Source: Piper betle
Taxonomy: Eukaryota > Streptophyta > Magnoliopsida > Piperales > Piperaceae
DNA: 64,000 nt
Assembly (NCBI GenBank): GCA_033002965.1
Contig: JAURVB010013234.1
Span: 54,450 to 118,449 of the forward strand
Reading direction: 5' to 3'
Part shown: positions 10,970 to 24,055 of the stretch, piece by piece
Layout of the letters: the number at the start of each line of letters is the position of its first letter
Numbering within the stretch: position 1 is the first letter of the stretch
Position numbers and translations under genes: made by a program
Notes under the pieces: model-generated
Database searches by the model: none
Seen by the model: only the letters and a program-made list of their open reading frames with translations
Told to the model about the DNA's origin: nothing

Positions 10970-12887
10970 TTCCTTCATAAAATAAAATGAAATGACGGCT
11001 AGGGTATTTGAAAACACCCATATTTCATTTAACTGGATAACCGGGTAAATAATAAAATATAATAATTAACCGGGTATTGGATATAACACGTTCTGTCCTT
11101 CCCAAACCACATTCACATATTTTTTTTGTCACGGTCTTTACAGTTTCACCATCTATTGTCTCACTGAAAACTCGATAAAATTATATATATAGGCTTGGGA
11201 AGGGATTTATAGAATAGGCTTGAAGGCAACTTGTGGTGGATCTGGTTTTCGAAATCATCCTCGAGGGTTATTAATCAAGAAAATTGTTCGACTAAATGGC
11301 CCAAGTTAAGTGGGATTCGATAAAATGCCACTTAATCCATCCTACAGGCATGAAAACAAACATACAATAGACTAGTGTATAAAACAAAGAAGAGTCCTAA
11401 ATGGGCCTGGTAGAAGCTCCAAGCTTGTCCTCGCGCCTAGGCGGCAAGTTTGTATTCCGTAGCTACACTTCAAATTTAGAAGCTAACGCCTGCTAACTGA
11501 ATGATGCATCAAACTCGTCATGATTAAAATGACACAATTCTAAGTTACGTCGTAGTCAATTAGCATGCTCAGATTTAACTTACCTCATTAGATCATTTAA
11601 CATTAGTTCACTATTAATCACATCATGCAAATCATCACTTCATTCTTAGTCAGACATTTATCATGACAATTAATCAATCCTAGCATGTTGTGGTAACAAT
11701 CATCAATTTTAAATAATTAAATGAGAGGTAATTATACCTCTTGTCATCAACAATCGACAACAACTAGGGTTTTGTCATGCGTCTTGGAGCTCGATTTTGG
11801 CTCTTGTCAGTGTCCAAAGTTTGATTAGGTTCGACTAGATGAGCTCCGTGGAAGATCTGACGACTTCCAGTTAATCTAGCTTTCTGGTAGGGTTCCGATG
11901 GTTTTTCAGACGCTTCCCAGCGACCAATGGGATGGTAGTGGTATGGGGTACTGTTGGCACCTACTAGACAGGCTTGACTCAATGGTGGTAATGGTGAGGA
12001 CAGTAGCAATGACGATCACTACAGATGGCGGCATTGAGTTTGGCTAGGACGGTTGGTCTCTTTGATCAGGGCCACACCGGCCTTGGCAACAATGCTAGGT
12101 AGGGGGAAATGTCGGATGAAATGGTGTTCTAAAATATAATCAACTCGAACCGACGGCTGAACCAATCAGTTCACAAGTATAAAACCCTGTCTCGGATCGT
12201 GGGTTTTACAAATTTCCCTCATAAATATTTCATCCTCAAAATGTTAACCCAAGGATGTTATACTGAAACTAAAACCTAGAAGTTGGATTCATATTAGTTG
12301 TATCCTCTACTACTTCAACATTCATATACATTCACAATGATTGAGTGGCGCTGACATGGCGAGCTCTGCTAGTGATGCTGTCAATATCAAACCTTCTTGA
12401 TTCTATACTTCCTGTGCCTATTTTGACATTATCATCATCCTTCTCTTCTATTCTGATCCCTATTGCTAACTCGGAAAAAATCCTAGGTCACCCTAAGGGC
12501 CTACTAGGTTGGTCAAGCAGATACTCTAGAGTATCACAAGGTGTACTGGAAAATTACGTCGAGGGTAAGGCCTTACCTGGTAACATCTACCCATGTCTCT
12601 GTGATCCTCATCTATGTGAAAAGTCAACTACATATACCTTTAAGAAATTCTATCCTAGGTCCTACAGCCATCCTATGGTGTGCTACCGAGTCTCCTATTA
12701 GGCTAGGTGTATAGACAAATGAGTTGCATGGCTCATTATCGCCAGTCTAGATCCAACTCTCAGGTGTCCCTGTATAAGGAACTGGACTGCTCATTGCGTC
12801 CTAGTCGACTTGGTCCAAAGTCAAGTATCTCACTCTATTTTGCAAGAGAACAAGGATAACTGCTATGACTCTCGTGCATTCTATGGC

Positions 12888-15698
12888 TGTAAAGACCGTG
12901 AGAAAAAAATTGACACGGATGCAGTCTGGAAAGGACCGAACATGCTATATTCTTTACCCGGTTAATTATTATATTTTATTATTTACCCATTTATTTACTC
13001 GGTTAAGTGAAGTACGGGTGAATCGATATGATTGTTCATCACGATTATTATTATCATTAGTCGACCGATAATGGTTCGACTTAAGGCCAAATCCCCGGTC
13101 TTGGGTGGGTGACGACTTGGTGAGTGGGAGGAAAAGGGAGAACGGACTTTAGCAAAGTGATATCTATTCATGAATGGGCGGTAGGGCAGGGTGTAATAAT
13201 TTAATTGAGGGACTCGTTGAGGTTTATATATATATAGTTGTGAAGATTGTGGGAAATCCTTTTCCCTAGCCGTCTACTCCTTGTCTCCTCTCTGTCCCAG
13301 GCACCCTCCTCATTGTTGCTCGAGTATCTTGTCCTTTTTCTTATTTCTTTTACAGTATGACTCTTGCATGCATGGTTTTGATACTAATGATGTAGGGTTG
13401 ATGATGTTCTTCACATCTTCTTGTTTTCCCACGTTTTCTTTTTGTTGGGAAGAAGGTTGCATGTTGGCCTGATCACCACCATCTCCTTCCCGTCTCCCCT
13501 ATTTTTCCTTGCTCTTGGCTTGTGTTTTGGAGATTTTTCTGCGGTGCCTTGTCATGTAGGCATGCGGTTCAGTCGGTGGCTTCCAAATCAGAGTTGTGCA
13601 TGTAGCAACGCCTGACTATTTTTTTTTTGTTGGAGACGCCTGGCTGAATTGCAAGATCCCTAGCATCTTATGCATGGGTTCTCATCGATTATGGTTGCAT
13701 GAATTGCTGGGGTTTCTTGGGGTCGTTTGGTTGTTTTGTTGAGCGCGTGTTGATATGTTCTGGTTGCTGCCCCTCGTGTTGATGAAGGCGTTGTTAGTTG
13801 CACTGCTGGTTTGTGGTTGATCGTCCTTTCTGTATAGTATGGTTGTTGTGTCTAGGGTTGCTGGTTTCTTCTTTTGTTTGGGGAACGTCGTAGTACCTGT
13901 TATTGCTGGTCGTAGTGGTATAATTCAAGTAACTTGGGATTTGGATGAATAATAATTGCTAAGTTATTTATGTAATGCACATAGTTATTGGCGTAAATAA
14001 AAAATTTGGCAATCCATGAGTAATATAATCATTGTAGTAATTAATTGGTCATAAGTAATTCGTGCACTATAAATTATTAAGTCAGATGGTAATAAGTAAT
14101 TAATAAAAATAAAGATTTTACCTTTACCATATTAAATTTAATAATAGGTAAACTAAGTGATTATTTTAATAGCGAATCAGTAATATAAAAAATGGGTTAT
14201 TAAACTATACCCGGGTAGAATCACTCGCGTCGAACCTAAATAGCATAATGAAAATAAATAAAGTTTGAAACTTTATAGAGTCGAATAAATTAAAATAATA
14301 TGCTAATAATATTTAAGAATTAAAATAATACAAATTATTTTAAATAATTTGATTGAATAACTTAATTAATTAAATTGCTGTAAATAATAGTAGCAATTAA
14401 AAATTATAATCGCCAACTAAATCATCAAGATCAAGGTTAAGTAATTATCACTGCAAAGGAAAATTAAATACTTGTTATTAGTAATAATTATCTTATCAAC
14501 TGTTAGGTATTAATTATGATTTACATAATTAATTTAAAATGTAAAAGTAGGACTTAAATGATTATATCACATGAATAATTAATTATCTCACTAGATTTGT
14601 GGAGAATTTAATATTTAATATTTTTGAATTGTTACATGATATGTTTTCTAAATTTTAAAAATGATATATATATTAGACATTTAGTTGCATGCATTTCTAC
14701 TTGAATAAAATTATACTTATGTATAATTTTATATTCACGTTCAGATTAGGATCATTGTTCGCAACTGCGAGTTCGAAATATCCAGGTCCGTATAATTCTT
14801 TGAAATGTTGTATTTTCCCAAACTGGTATAATTATATAAAATGTTGTATTTCCCCAAACTGGTATAACTATATGAAATGTTGTATTTTCCCAAACCAGTA
14901 GCCTTGTCGGCACTAATCTTAAAATGAGCTGGGAGACAATTTCTAATTTCAGAATGAACTGGGAGACTATGACTAATCTCAAAATGAATTGGGGAGACCA
15001 CCTAATTAGAGAATGAGCTGGGAGACAATTTGTAATCTCAGAATGAACTGGGAGACCATGACTAATGTCAAAATGAATTGGGAGACTACCTAATCTGAGA
15101 ATGAGCTGGGAGACAATTTCTAATCTTAGAATGAACTGGGAGACCATGACTAATCTCAAAATGAATTGGGAGGCCACCTAATCTCAGAATGAGCTAGGAG
15201 ACGACGTTCACTAATTTTAGAATGACCTAAGAAACAAATTACTAATCTCAGTATGACCTGGGAGATAATTACTAAAAACTTGTGTAATAATAATAATAAA
15301 AATGAGTGAAATGATAATAGCGATTATATTGACTTGTTTCATTTAATTATACAACTTAGTGGTTTTATCACTAACGCGGAATTGCCTCCGTAGGTGAGCA
15401 ACATTGGACTGAAGAATAGAAGTGTGGTTAGTGGTTCTTTTACCAACCTAGGTATGCTGAATCGATAGTAAAAATTGGACTTCCTTATTATTCTCTTGTC
15501 TTATAAATGTGGCTATGGGAAACGGTCCGAGGCTGTGGGATAGTTATTTTATATTTTAGAGAACATGATTTATTGTTATGATTTATATTATATGTGGCGA
15601 GACTTAGCTGCTGTATTTAAATTCATGTTCTCGAATGTTACATTTACAATAACTATATTTTAATGTAGCAACTGGTCCTATTTAGGCGGGTCGTTACA
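12888..15698 (+). mobile_element. Solo gypsy LTR S1 (plus), target duplication ATGGC
   Basis: This 2.81-kb LTR begins TGTAAAGACC and ends GGGTCGTTACA, with identical 5-bp flanks ATGGC (12883-12887 and 15699-15703). There is no primer site or coding sequence, so it is a solo LTR left by LTR-LTR recombination. The paralogous H2 interior near 28955-28965 shows the uninterrupted site. ORFs at 13281-13615 are chance frames within the LTR. Confidence 0.9.
14900..15270. repeat. LTR-internal minisatellite in solo LTR S1
   Basis: This is the reverse-complement counterpart of the array at 4462-4990 (units with CTAATCTCAGAATGAGCTGGGAGAC). It has fewer copies and lies at the same relative place in the LTR. 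Confidence 0.85.
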
Positions 15699-17369
15699 AT
15701 GGCTTTGGTGACTATGTATAAAATCACTAACTGCTACTAAAGGGAGCTCTCTGTGATGGAATGGAAGCGAGAACACATGTACATGCACTACGTGTCTCAA
15801 GGTGTATGATAACATACTCTGTGTGGGACTGTAGAGTCTGCATTTGGGCTGTAGCATGTGATTTGGTCAATGTATACTCATCTCAATCTTCTGACTAAAC
15901 TAATAGTAGAAGTGATATATCTAAAGGGGTGAGTGAAAATTCTCAAGTGAAAACTCTACTTTGTCTGACATCTCTTGGTTGTAGGAAAGGACACTAAATC
16001 TCGTGATAATCTAGTCACACTACTCAAGAACTCTCAATAGGCAATATTTCATCCTCACATGTGGTATCTGATGCTAGGTGAAAGGGGAAATCCACTAGGC
16101 TAAGTAAAACCTGCTACATAGGTATGCCACTCTAATCTATGGTAAGTTTGAGGTATCATGCAAGTGGGAGGGGAGATGAAATCCCTATGTAACGTATTGG
16201 GTGGCCAAAATATCGGTAGATCTATGGACTTGTCTCTAAGGTCACTGCAATTAATATACCACATGTGATTACTCTCTGGAACAACCAATCAAGATTGAAT
16301 CTTAGAAATGGCTCTAAATGTCTCTAGTTCAATCAGCTAACAGTAGGCACGTGTTTCTCGATACTGTACTAGTGACGCACTTCTAACCTGGGCCACAGGT
16401 ACTCCTAATGAGATTTGGCATATGTCTCGTCCACTCTTTAGTGGTGTGTGACCTACAGTCCTATACCAATTTGTAGTACTAATCTTGATTCACATGACTA
16501 CTACCGTTGTGGTAGACTCTCAAGCAAAGCTATCAATCAAGACGAGCATACACTTGTATCACTCTATCTGGTCAGCATGATCTGTGCTATCTGAAGTTCC
16601 TGTCTACATCGTTCTCAAGCTAGGGTGAAATCGTAATCATAAGATTAGTCTACAAACACCTACCTGCACTATAAACCCTAATCAGTACAATGAAGGTACC
16701 TCTATAGTCAGGGCAATGATCAATATTATGTCTTAAGGTAAGGATCTATTCATGCTGGTGAAACACAAGGGAATTACTATCATTCTGAAAGATACTTCCT
16801 CACTAACCCTCTATCTATGCCCAATACTCTAATATAAGTCGGACTCCTATCGCTACTTTGCCCATCACTATATGGGTTAAATTGCATGTGTGACCATCTA
16901 CTAACCATCTGATCTACGTATGATGGTTGTTGTAAGGACCCACCATATTTCACGATATTGTGGGCCTTGTTAGCCAGGTGTTAGTCAAAATTTAACAAAA
17001 CCAACCCTATAACGACAAGTCCTAATCGGACCGGGTGTTACTTAAAAGGTTACATGAATAATATGAAAGCAAATAAGTCTAGCATTTCTAAGTCAAAAGA
17101 ACTGATGTTTCAAATGACAATGTACAAAATAATTATCCCACACTCTTGAACAGTTTCCCATAGCCACAATTATAACACAAGAAAAGTAAAAACAGAAGTC
17201 CACTTCTTATCTGTTTACCACCTAAGTTGGTAGAAAAACCACCCTGTCATCTCTTAGTCTTTAGTTCCAGCTGCTAACCTACAGAGGCAATTCCGCGTTA
17301 CTGATTAAACACTAAGCCGTATAATTAAATAAAACAAGTCCATTACCTCCCTATCATTATCTATAATAT

Positions 17370-18215
17370 TGGCTGTTGTGACCATTCCAACATGTCCATT
17401 TATTAGCTAATGGTTCAGCCCAGCATGTCCATTAGTTGGCTGATGGCTCAGTCCACCATGTCCATCTATTGGCTGATGGGTCAGCCATCATGTCCATTAC
17501 CAGTTGGCGAGTCCAATCTGCCATGTCCGTTATTTGCTGGTGAGTCCAATCCACCATGTCCATTTGTGTAACGACCCAGCCCAAAGTACAACGTAATGGG
17601 CCAAGTCATTTCTTTAAAATGGGTACCCCGAAAGTTAAAGATCGGGATCTCACAATCCACCCACCATAGGAAATTTCGTCCCCGAAATGCCTAATCTTCG
17701 CCCGTTGCTAGCCCCAGCCCACGTCCTTTCTGGCCCGTGACCGGCAACCTAGCCAACGTGTCTAATCCAGTCCACCATCTAACACGGAACCAGGTCGGCT
17801 CTGATACCATTTTGTAATGACACAGCCCAAAGTGCAACGTAATGGGCTAAGTCATTTCTTTAAAATGGGTACCCCGAAAGTTAAAGATCTATAGTCCATT
17901 CCCACTTATAAACAGGATCTTCTCCCAGTAGGTATTAGATGTGGGACTAAGTTGAGGGATTTCACAATTTGTTGGCTAATGGGTCAGTCTACCATGTCCA
18001 TCTATTGGCTGATGGGTTAGTCCACCATGTTCATAATTGGCTGGCGAGTCCAATTCGCCATGTCCAATTTATTGGCTGATAGGTCAGTCCATCATGTCCA
18101 TTACCGGATGGTGAGTCCAATCCGCCATGTCCATTATCGGCTGGTGAGTCCAATCCACCATGTCTGTAATTGGCTGGCGAGTCCATTCTGCCATGTCCGT
18201 TATCGGCTGGTGAGT
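17370..18215. repeat. LTR-internal minisatellite (CCACCATGTCCAT type)
   Basis: Units of roughly 33-36 bp built on CCACCATGTCCATTNTTGGCTGATGGGTCAGT. They occupy the same LTR position where other copies carry unrelated arrays. A TRIM element inserted inside the array at 17567-17966. Confidence 0.85.
17567..17966 (-). mobile_element. TRIM element 1, single copy, target duplication ATTTG
   Basis: A 400-bp miniature LTR retrotransposon. The LTRs are 17813-17966 (154 bp) and 17567-17654 (88 bp, with an internal deletion of about 66 bp). The interior of about 158 bp has an initiator-Met-type primer site (read on minus: TGGTATCAGAGCC, next to the 17813 LTR) and a 3' box TTTCGGGGACGAAAT followed by a purine tract. 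There is no coding capacity. Perfect target duplications ATTTG lie at 17562-17566 and 17967-17971. The interior has one copy of the roughly 67-bp module that is doubled in the two arrays. Confidence 0.92.
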
Positions 18216-21200
18216 CCATACGTACGTGGATATTTTGAACTCGCAGGTGCGACCAATGATCCTAATCTGAACGAGGACATAAAATTATACATAAGTATAA
18301 TTTTATTCGATTAGAAATGCATGCAACTAAATGACTAATATATATATCACTATTAAATTTCAACAATATTAAATATTAAACTATTCATGTGATATAATCA
18401 TTTAAATCCTACTTTACATAATAATCTAGATCATAATTAACACTTAACAAATAATAAAATAATTATCAACTTATAAACAAATATTTAATTACTAATTATT
18501 AGTATATTTTCCTTTGAGTCGATAATTACTTAAGCACAATCTTGATAATTTAGTTTACGGTTTTAAATCTTTAATCGCTATCCTTATTCATAGCAATTTA
18601 GTTAAATAAGTTGTACGATTAAATTATTTATAAATAATTTGTATTATTCTAATTTAAAAATATTATTAATATAATTATTTTAAATTATTCGACTCAATAA
18701 AATTTCGAACTTTATTTATTTTCATTATGCTATTTAGGTTCGACGCTAGTGATTGCTACCCGACTATAGTTTAATAACCCATTTTCTATATTACTGACTT
18801 CGTTATTAAAATAATCTACTTTATTTACCTAATATTAAATTTAATATGGTAAAGGTAAAATCTTTATTTTATTAATTACTTATCACTGTCCAATTTAATT
18901 TAATCGCTTGTTGTGTGCCGATTAATTATCATCTGTTTATCATTACCTTATTTTTATTACTTATGTCCAGGTCGATTTCGTTCAATAATTAATTAGTTTA
19001 TTATCTTTAACCTATACCCCATTAGAATAATTATTTTTGAATGATTTATTACAAGTTAATTTTATTTTTTTAACTCGAGTCGGTATCGAGCCAACCCATA
19101 TTTACAAAACTGCCATCTTCTCCTACTTTTCTTCTTCTTCTTCTTCTTCCCGTCACCATTCTTTTCTTCTCCAAAAATAGGTTCGTCCTTCTCCTCCAAC
19201 CCTTATCTTGTCACCCAATTGAACCAACGATTTAAACATCCCAACAAAGCACCAACAACAAAGATAAAATCAGCAAGCGAGGAAGCCTCAAGTGCATGTT
19301 TTACAGCAGTTAACCAAGACGACCATGTGCTGCACCATGGCGCCCAACTCCTGGCCTGTTCTTCTTCTCCCAGGCTCAAGACCCCTCCTTTCTTGCACCT
19401 TGCTCCAATTCAGATGTTCCATGACCCAGGCTGGTATCAAAACTGGAAAGATTGGCCACCTTTGGACGTTGCATGGAGTATGGTCATTCTCCCCACTTTC
19501 GCAGTTCGCCACCATGAATTCCGGCGAGAAGGTCGTCTGTTGTGGACTGTTTCGGCAGCCTGAACTTGCTGTGAAGGAACCCATGATGCTGTTGACAAAG
19601 CACAACCGGTGTCTACCCCTCTCAACGTCCATTACAACACCTATTGCATCAGAACATTGCCACTTCCATCACCCTTGCAACTCCGCCCCCTCACAGCTGC
19701 AATTCCGCCACCCACCGGAAAACCAGAGATGTGGCAAGCCCTCCCTTTGACCCAGCTACAAGGGGGGTCGTCGGGGTGTGAGGGACTGCCTTGCAATTGT
19801 TCTTACGGTCGCCCATCTTGCAAAAGTTTCAGGCTACTCGGCCATGGACGGATTCCAATTTCAATTTAGTTTAGTTCTTTTCTGGTTCATTGACAACTTT
19901 AATTCTTATGTTTATCAAGCTTATTGTCAATTAAAAAGATATATGAATGCAAGAAAATGAAGAAGAGGGAGATAGGAAGGATACCCCAAGCAAAGAAGAA
20001 ACACCGGCAAGGAAGAGGAGAACTAGGCAGCTAAGGTGAGGAAGATGCCCCTACACCCGTATGTGAAAAATGATGTCCTCTTTTAAAATTTATAAAAATG
20101 AAAATGACGGCTAGGGTATGTGAAAACACCTGTATTTCACTTAACCGGGTAATCGGGTAAATAATAAAATTGGTAATTAATAAAATATAATAATTAACCG
20201 GGTAAAGAATCTAACACGTTTGGTCCTTTTCGGACAGAGTCGAATATATTAAAATTTTTTTCCCACTTTTCTTCCACGGTCTTTACAGTTGTGGCCCTTG
20301 GATGTACTATCATGCAGTCTGAACAATTTGATCATTGTGACAGTCCCATTTAGAGGTCATACTGTCATGTTCCTAACTATATCCATGCACATCCTTAGCA
20401 GACTGTCACGAGCAGTGTCTAATGGGGTCATCTTACAATATACATCTGAACCAAGGTGTCAGATTAAGATAATCATTGCAAGAGAGCTTGTACAGTCAGA
20501 TCCTATGCCATCTCATGAAAATAACCTCAGTTTTCCTAACTCTTCTTTGTTCTGCTGATGCCACTGTAGCTATATCTTTTTCCACAAACTTTGACCCTAC
20601 TCAACTTCGAAAGTTGTGGCATGCAATCACCAACCAAGGCTCCAAAATTCTCCAAGTAGCTGTCCTCATGTGGGGCGAGTGGACAACTTGGCCATGGCTT
20701 AAGGTCTAATTGCTTCACTCAGTGAGAAGTTGAGCAATACACGGACGGCGGTAGTGCATATTCTATAAAGACTGTGAATAATAATAATAATAATATATTC
20801 AAACTCGGACAGGGAAGGAATGAACGTGTTATATTCTCTATCCAGTTAATTCTACCCAATTAATTATTATATTTTATTATTTACCCAGTTACCCGGTTAA
20901 ATGAAATACGGGTGTTTCCAAATACCCTAGCCATCATTTTTATTTTATGAAGGATGTCCTCCACCCCAGCCTTCATTCACATTTTCTTCTCCTCTTCCTT
21001 ACTGGCGTAGCTTCTTCCTTGCTTGGGTATCCTTCCTATCTCCCTCTTCTTAATTTTCTTGCATGCATATTTTAAAATGATAGTAAGCTTGTTAATCATG
21101 GGAATTAAAGTTGTAAATCAACAAGAAAAGAACTAAACTAAATGGTATACAACTGAAATTCCGCCATGGTCAACAAATCTGAAATTTTGGCAAATTGGGT

Positions 21201-23424
21201 GATTGTAAACAAGAATTTCAAGGCAGCCCTCACAACCCTGACGTACCCCTTTGGTTGCTGGGTCAAAGCGTTGGCTCGCCGTTTCCCTGGTTTCTTGTGG
21301 GCTGCAGAATTGCAACTGTGAGTGGGTAGAGTTGCAACGGTTACGGAAGTGGCGACATTCTGCTGTAACAGACGTTCTCAAGGCAGTTTCAGTGGGTAGA
21401 CGCTTAGCCTTGATGCTGGGTTGTCATGCGGGGAGAAGGGAAGAGTTCCCGGCGGTGCTACTAGCCGGACAGAGGTTGCCTTGCATCCCTGGCGCTGCTG
21501 GTAGCCAGATGTCGCCTTAGGTAGCTGCTGTAAAACATGGACTTTAGGTTTCCAATTGGTTGATGGAGGACATGAATCTGGTTTTGGGTGGTAAGATAAG
21601 GCTGGGAGAAGAAGGATGAACCAGTTTTTGGAGAAAAGAAGAATGGTGACGAGAAGAAGAAAAAGAAGGTTGGCAAACTTGTAAATATGGGTTGACTCGA
21701 TACCGACTCAAGCTAAACAAAAACAAAAACTAACGCGTAATAAATCTTTAAAAATAATTATTTCAATGGATTATTGGTAAAGTTACTAAACTAATTAATT
21801 ATTGGACTAAATCGACATGGATATAAGTAATAAAAATACGGTAATGATAAACAGTCGATAATTAATCGGCGTAATACACGCGAGTAAATTAAAATAGATG
21901 GTTATAAGTAATTAATAAAATAAAAATTTTAGCTTTACCATATTAAATTTAATATTAGGTAAATAAAGTGATTATTTTAATAACGAGTAAGTAATGTAGA
22001 AAATGGGTTATTAAACTATAATCGGGTAAAAAAATCACAAGCGTCAAACCTAAATAGCATAATAAAAATAATTAAAGTTCGAAACTTTATCGAGTTGAAT
22101 AATTTAAAATAATTGTATTAGTAATATCTTTGAATTTGAATAATGCAAATTAATTTAGTTAATTTAATCGAAAGACTTAATTAATTAAATTAATATTAAT
22201 AATGATAGCGACTAAAAATTATAACTATAAACTAAATCATCAAAATCACGGTTAAGTAATTATCATCTCAAAGGAAAATATACTTATAATAATAATTAAA
22301 TATTTGTTATTAGTTAATAATTATTTTGTCAATTGTTAGGTATTAATTATGATTTTGATCATTAATTTAATATGTAAAGTAGGGCTTAAATGATTATGTC
22401 ACATAAATAATTAATTATCTCAACTAGATTTGTTGACAATTTAATATTTAATATTTTTGAAAATGATATATATATTAGACATTTAGTTGGATTCATTTCT
22501 ACTCGAATAAAATTATACTTATGTATAATTTTATGTTCTCGATTAGATTAGGATCGTTAGTCACAACTGCGAGTTCACTTACAAACTTCCTAGGTCCGTA
22601 TAATCATTTTAAATGTTGTATTTTCCCCATTTGGCAGCCTTGGTCGGCTAAAGCCTGATTTGACCACCATGCACCAAGTGTAACCAGGGTCAAAGAATTG
22701 GCTGAGTTCGACACGGGGCCGCACTTTTAAAACTACTATGTGGGAGTCTTCGTTGACTTTAGTATCTGACAACCATGCGCTAGAATGCAACTGGGGTAGA
22801 CTTAATTCGGCAGGGCAACACCCCCTGAAAGATTGAATACCTGCGGCTTGGCCGAAAGGGGTGACAGGGCACAGTGGCACAAGTAGGCTCTATTATGCAC
22901 TTGTGATACCGAGAGGATGAGTCAATGCAAATATTGGTAACTTTAGGCTGCGGACCACGTAGCATGTGTGCGTATAAATGAGATGGTAACTGGATGGGGT
23001 GGCCACCCCGACCAGCATAATTGGAGCTCAGCATTGGCTCATAATTACTAAAAGAATTGTGAAATGATAATAGGGAATTATATTGACTCGTTTAATTTAA
23101 TTATGCGGATTAGTATTTGTATCACTAATGCGAAATTGCCTTCGTAGGGGAGCAGCTTTGGACTGAAGAATAAAAGTGACCTAGGTTTTGTGAATTGATA
23201 ATAAAATTGGACTTATTATTCTCTTGTATTATAATTGTGGCTATGGGAAACGGTCCGAGACTGTGGGACGGTTATTTTATATTTTAGAGAACATGCTTTA
23301 TTTATATGATATATATACTGCTAGACTTAATAACTGTATTAATATTCATGTTATGGAATATTATCGTTACATCTATTATATATTTGTATGTAACGCCGAG
23401 CTGGTTCGGGCAGGTTATTACAGG

Positions 23425-23440
23425 TGGTATCAGAGCCTGG
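23425..23440 (+). other. Primer binding site, initiator tRNA-Met
   Basis: TGGTATCAGAGCCTGG lies two bases inside the LTR end. TGGTATCAGAGC is the standard plant primer site complementary to initiator tRNA-Met. Confidence 0.9.
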
Positions 23441-23604
23441 TTTCGCAAAAGCGCACATTTTATGACTCAAGTACCTTGTTGAAAAGTCCAATAATTATCT
23501 TTTCCCATTGTGTTGTGTTATTAATTAGCAAATTCATTCGCTAATAAACCTAAGTCAAAATTGAACAAGAACATATTAATGAACCATGATGGTTCGATGT
23601 TATA

Positions 23605-24055
23605 GATGGCAGGCAGATGTAGACAGTCGAGCTGATTTGTGTAGTCAATTTCAAACATAGAGAATGTATTGGCCCAAATCTTGACAGCCATACGGGGACT
23701 GGCTCAGGCCTCAGAAAATCCAAATTTTGTGGTTCAGAATATTGTTCAGTGGTTACCGACAGTGGTAGCAGGGAATAGAGCCTCAAACTCAGTAGCAGGT
23801 CACAAAATCATCCCAAATGGTGGTCAGGGAAGTGCCCAAGGGCGGGCAGGGTTACCAGACCTGGGCGAGCGACAGGAGCGTCCAAACCCAGTGCCACCGG
23901 TAGTCCGACATGTGGTGCCACCAGCTATTGATGATAGTGACTGTTACACTTTGGAAAAGTTCCGAAAGAATGGATGTGAACTATTTGTCGGAGGGATCGA
24001 TCTAATGAAGGCGGAGAGCTTGTTAGACATTACCGAAAAAGCGTTTAGGGCTCTG
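23605..24055 (+). pseudogene. Gypsy F gag N-terminus, truncated
   Basis: The start (MAG) and the segment [16 protein letters not shown] match the N-terminus of the gag in element A. They continue through a Pro/Gly-rich linker to the capsid-like stretch YTLEKFRKNG and [17 protein letters not shown]. There are early in-frame stops within the first 20 codons. Homology stops at about 24055, before the zinc knuckle. This is a dead fragment. Confidence 0.8.

Larger units (their letters stand above)
4037..11142 (-). mobile_element. Gypsy derivative G (LTR, integrase tail, LTR stub)
   Basis: Ty3/gypsy element of the Tekay-like chromovirus group in minus orientation. It consists of a full 3' LTR (4037-10696, carrying a nested Athila), about 270 bp of 3' interior including the integrase C-terminus (10697-10969), and only the first 173 bp of the 5' LTR (10970-11142). 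PBS, gag, protease and RT are lost. The internal junction at about 10967-10971 shows a TCCT overlap between integrase and LTR, as expected for a microhomology-mediated deletion. Flanking target duplications GTTTT/GTTTC differ by one transition. Confidence 0.75.
2902..12210 (-). mobile_element. LARD H1, left (3') LTR, split by gypsy G
   Basis: In minus orientation this LTR starts TGTAAAACCC (read from 12210) and ends TGTTACA (at 2902). Its start matches the H2 right LTR at 32030, and its inner end matches 28103 and 52149. Gypsy derivative G occupies 4037-11142, with target duplications GTTTT (4032-4036) and GTTTC (11143-11147), so the LTR is about 2.2 kb without it. The inner edge is followed by a purine-rich stretch typical of a polypurine tract. 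It was probably inserted in H0 with target site GCAAT (2897-2901); the partner copy was not found. Confidence 0.6.
16931..20287 (-). mobile_element. Solo gypsy LTR S2 (minus), target duplication GTTGT
   Basis: The LTR starts TGTAAGGACCCACCA on the + strand and ends GGTCTTTACA. Identical flanks GTTGT lie at 16926-16930 and 20288-20292. It includes a nested TRIM (17567-17966), so the LTR proper is about 2.95 kb. The empty site is visible in the H2 interior near 30230 (TTGGTTGTGGGTCACATGGATG). The start appears duplicated: a second LTR-like start (TATAACGACAAG) lies at 17008. The ORFs around 19219-19960 are chance frames in the LTR. Confidence 0.9.
12211..20763 (-). mobile_element. LARD H1 interior, non-coding, split by two solo LTRs
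   Basis: Three blocks (12211-12887, 15704-16930, 20293-20763) align in order with the H2 interior at about 28104-30690. They show no long frame, no zinc knuckle, protease or RT motif, and no frame shared between the copies. Two solo gypsy LTRs interrupt the sequence. The interior is cut at 20763 by gypsy F, and the 1.3 kb next to the primer site seen in H2 is missing. Interpretation: interior of a large non-autonomous retrotransposon derivative. Confidence 0.65.
20764..24055 (+). mobile_element. Gypsy F, truncated: 5' LTR, PBS and partial gag
   Basis: A chromovirus in plus orientation. The 5' LTR (20764-23422) begins TATAAAGACTG (a mutated TG) and ends TTATTACA. The primer site is TGGTATCAGAGCCTGG (23425-23440), and a gag fragment follows. 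The element ends abruptly at about 24055, where another LTR begins inside gag. Protease to integrase and the 3' LTR are absent. It interrupts the H1 interior (host target probably TATTC, 20759-20763). Confidence 0.8.

Noticed and set aside
19219..19960. Several frames of 60-150 codons on both strands
   Set aside because: They lie in a conserved GC-rich part of the gypsy LTR (also at 27300-27600 and 42200-42550). The frames are not conserved among copies.
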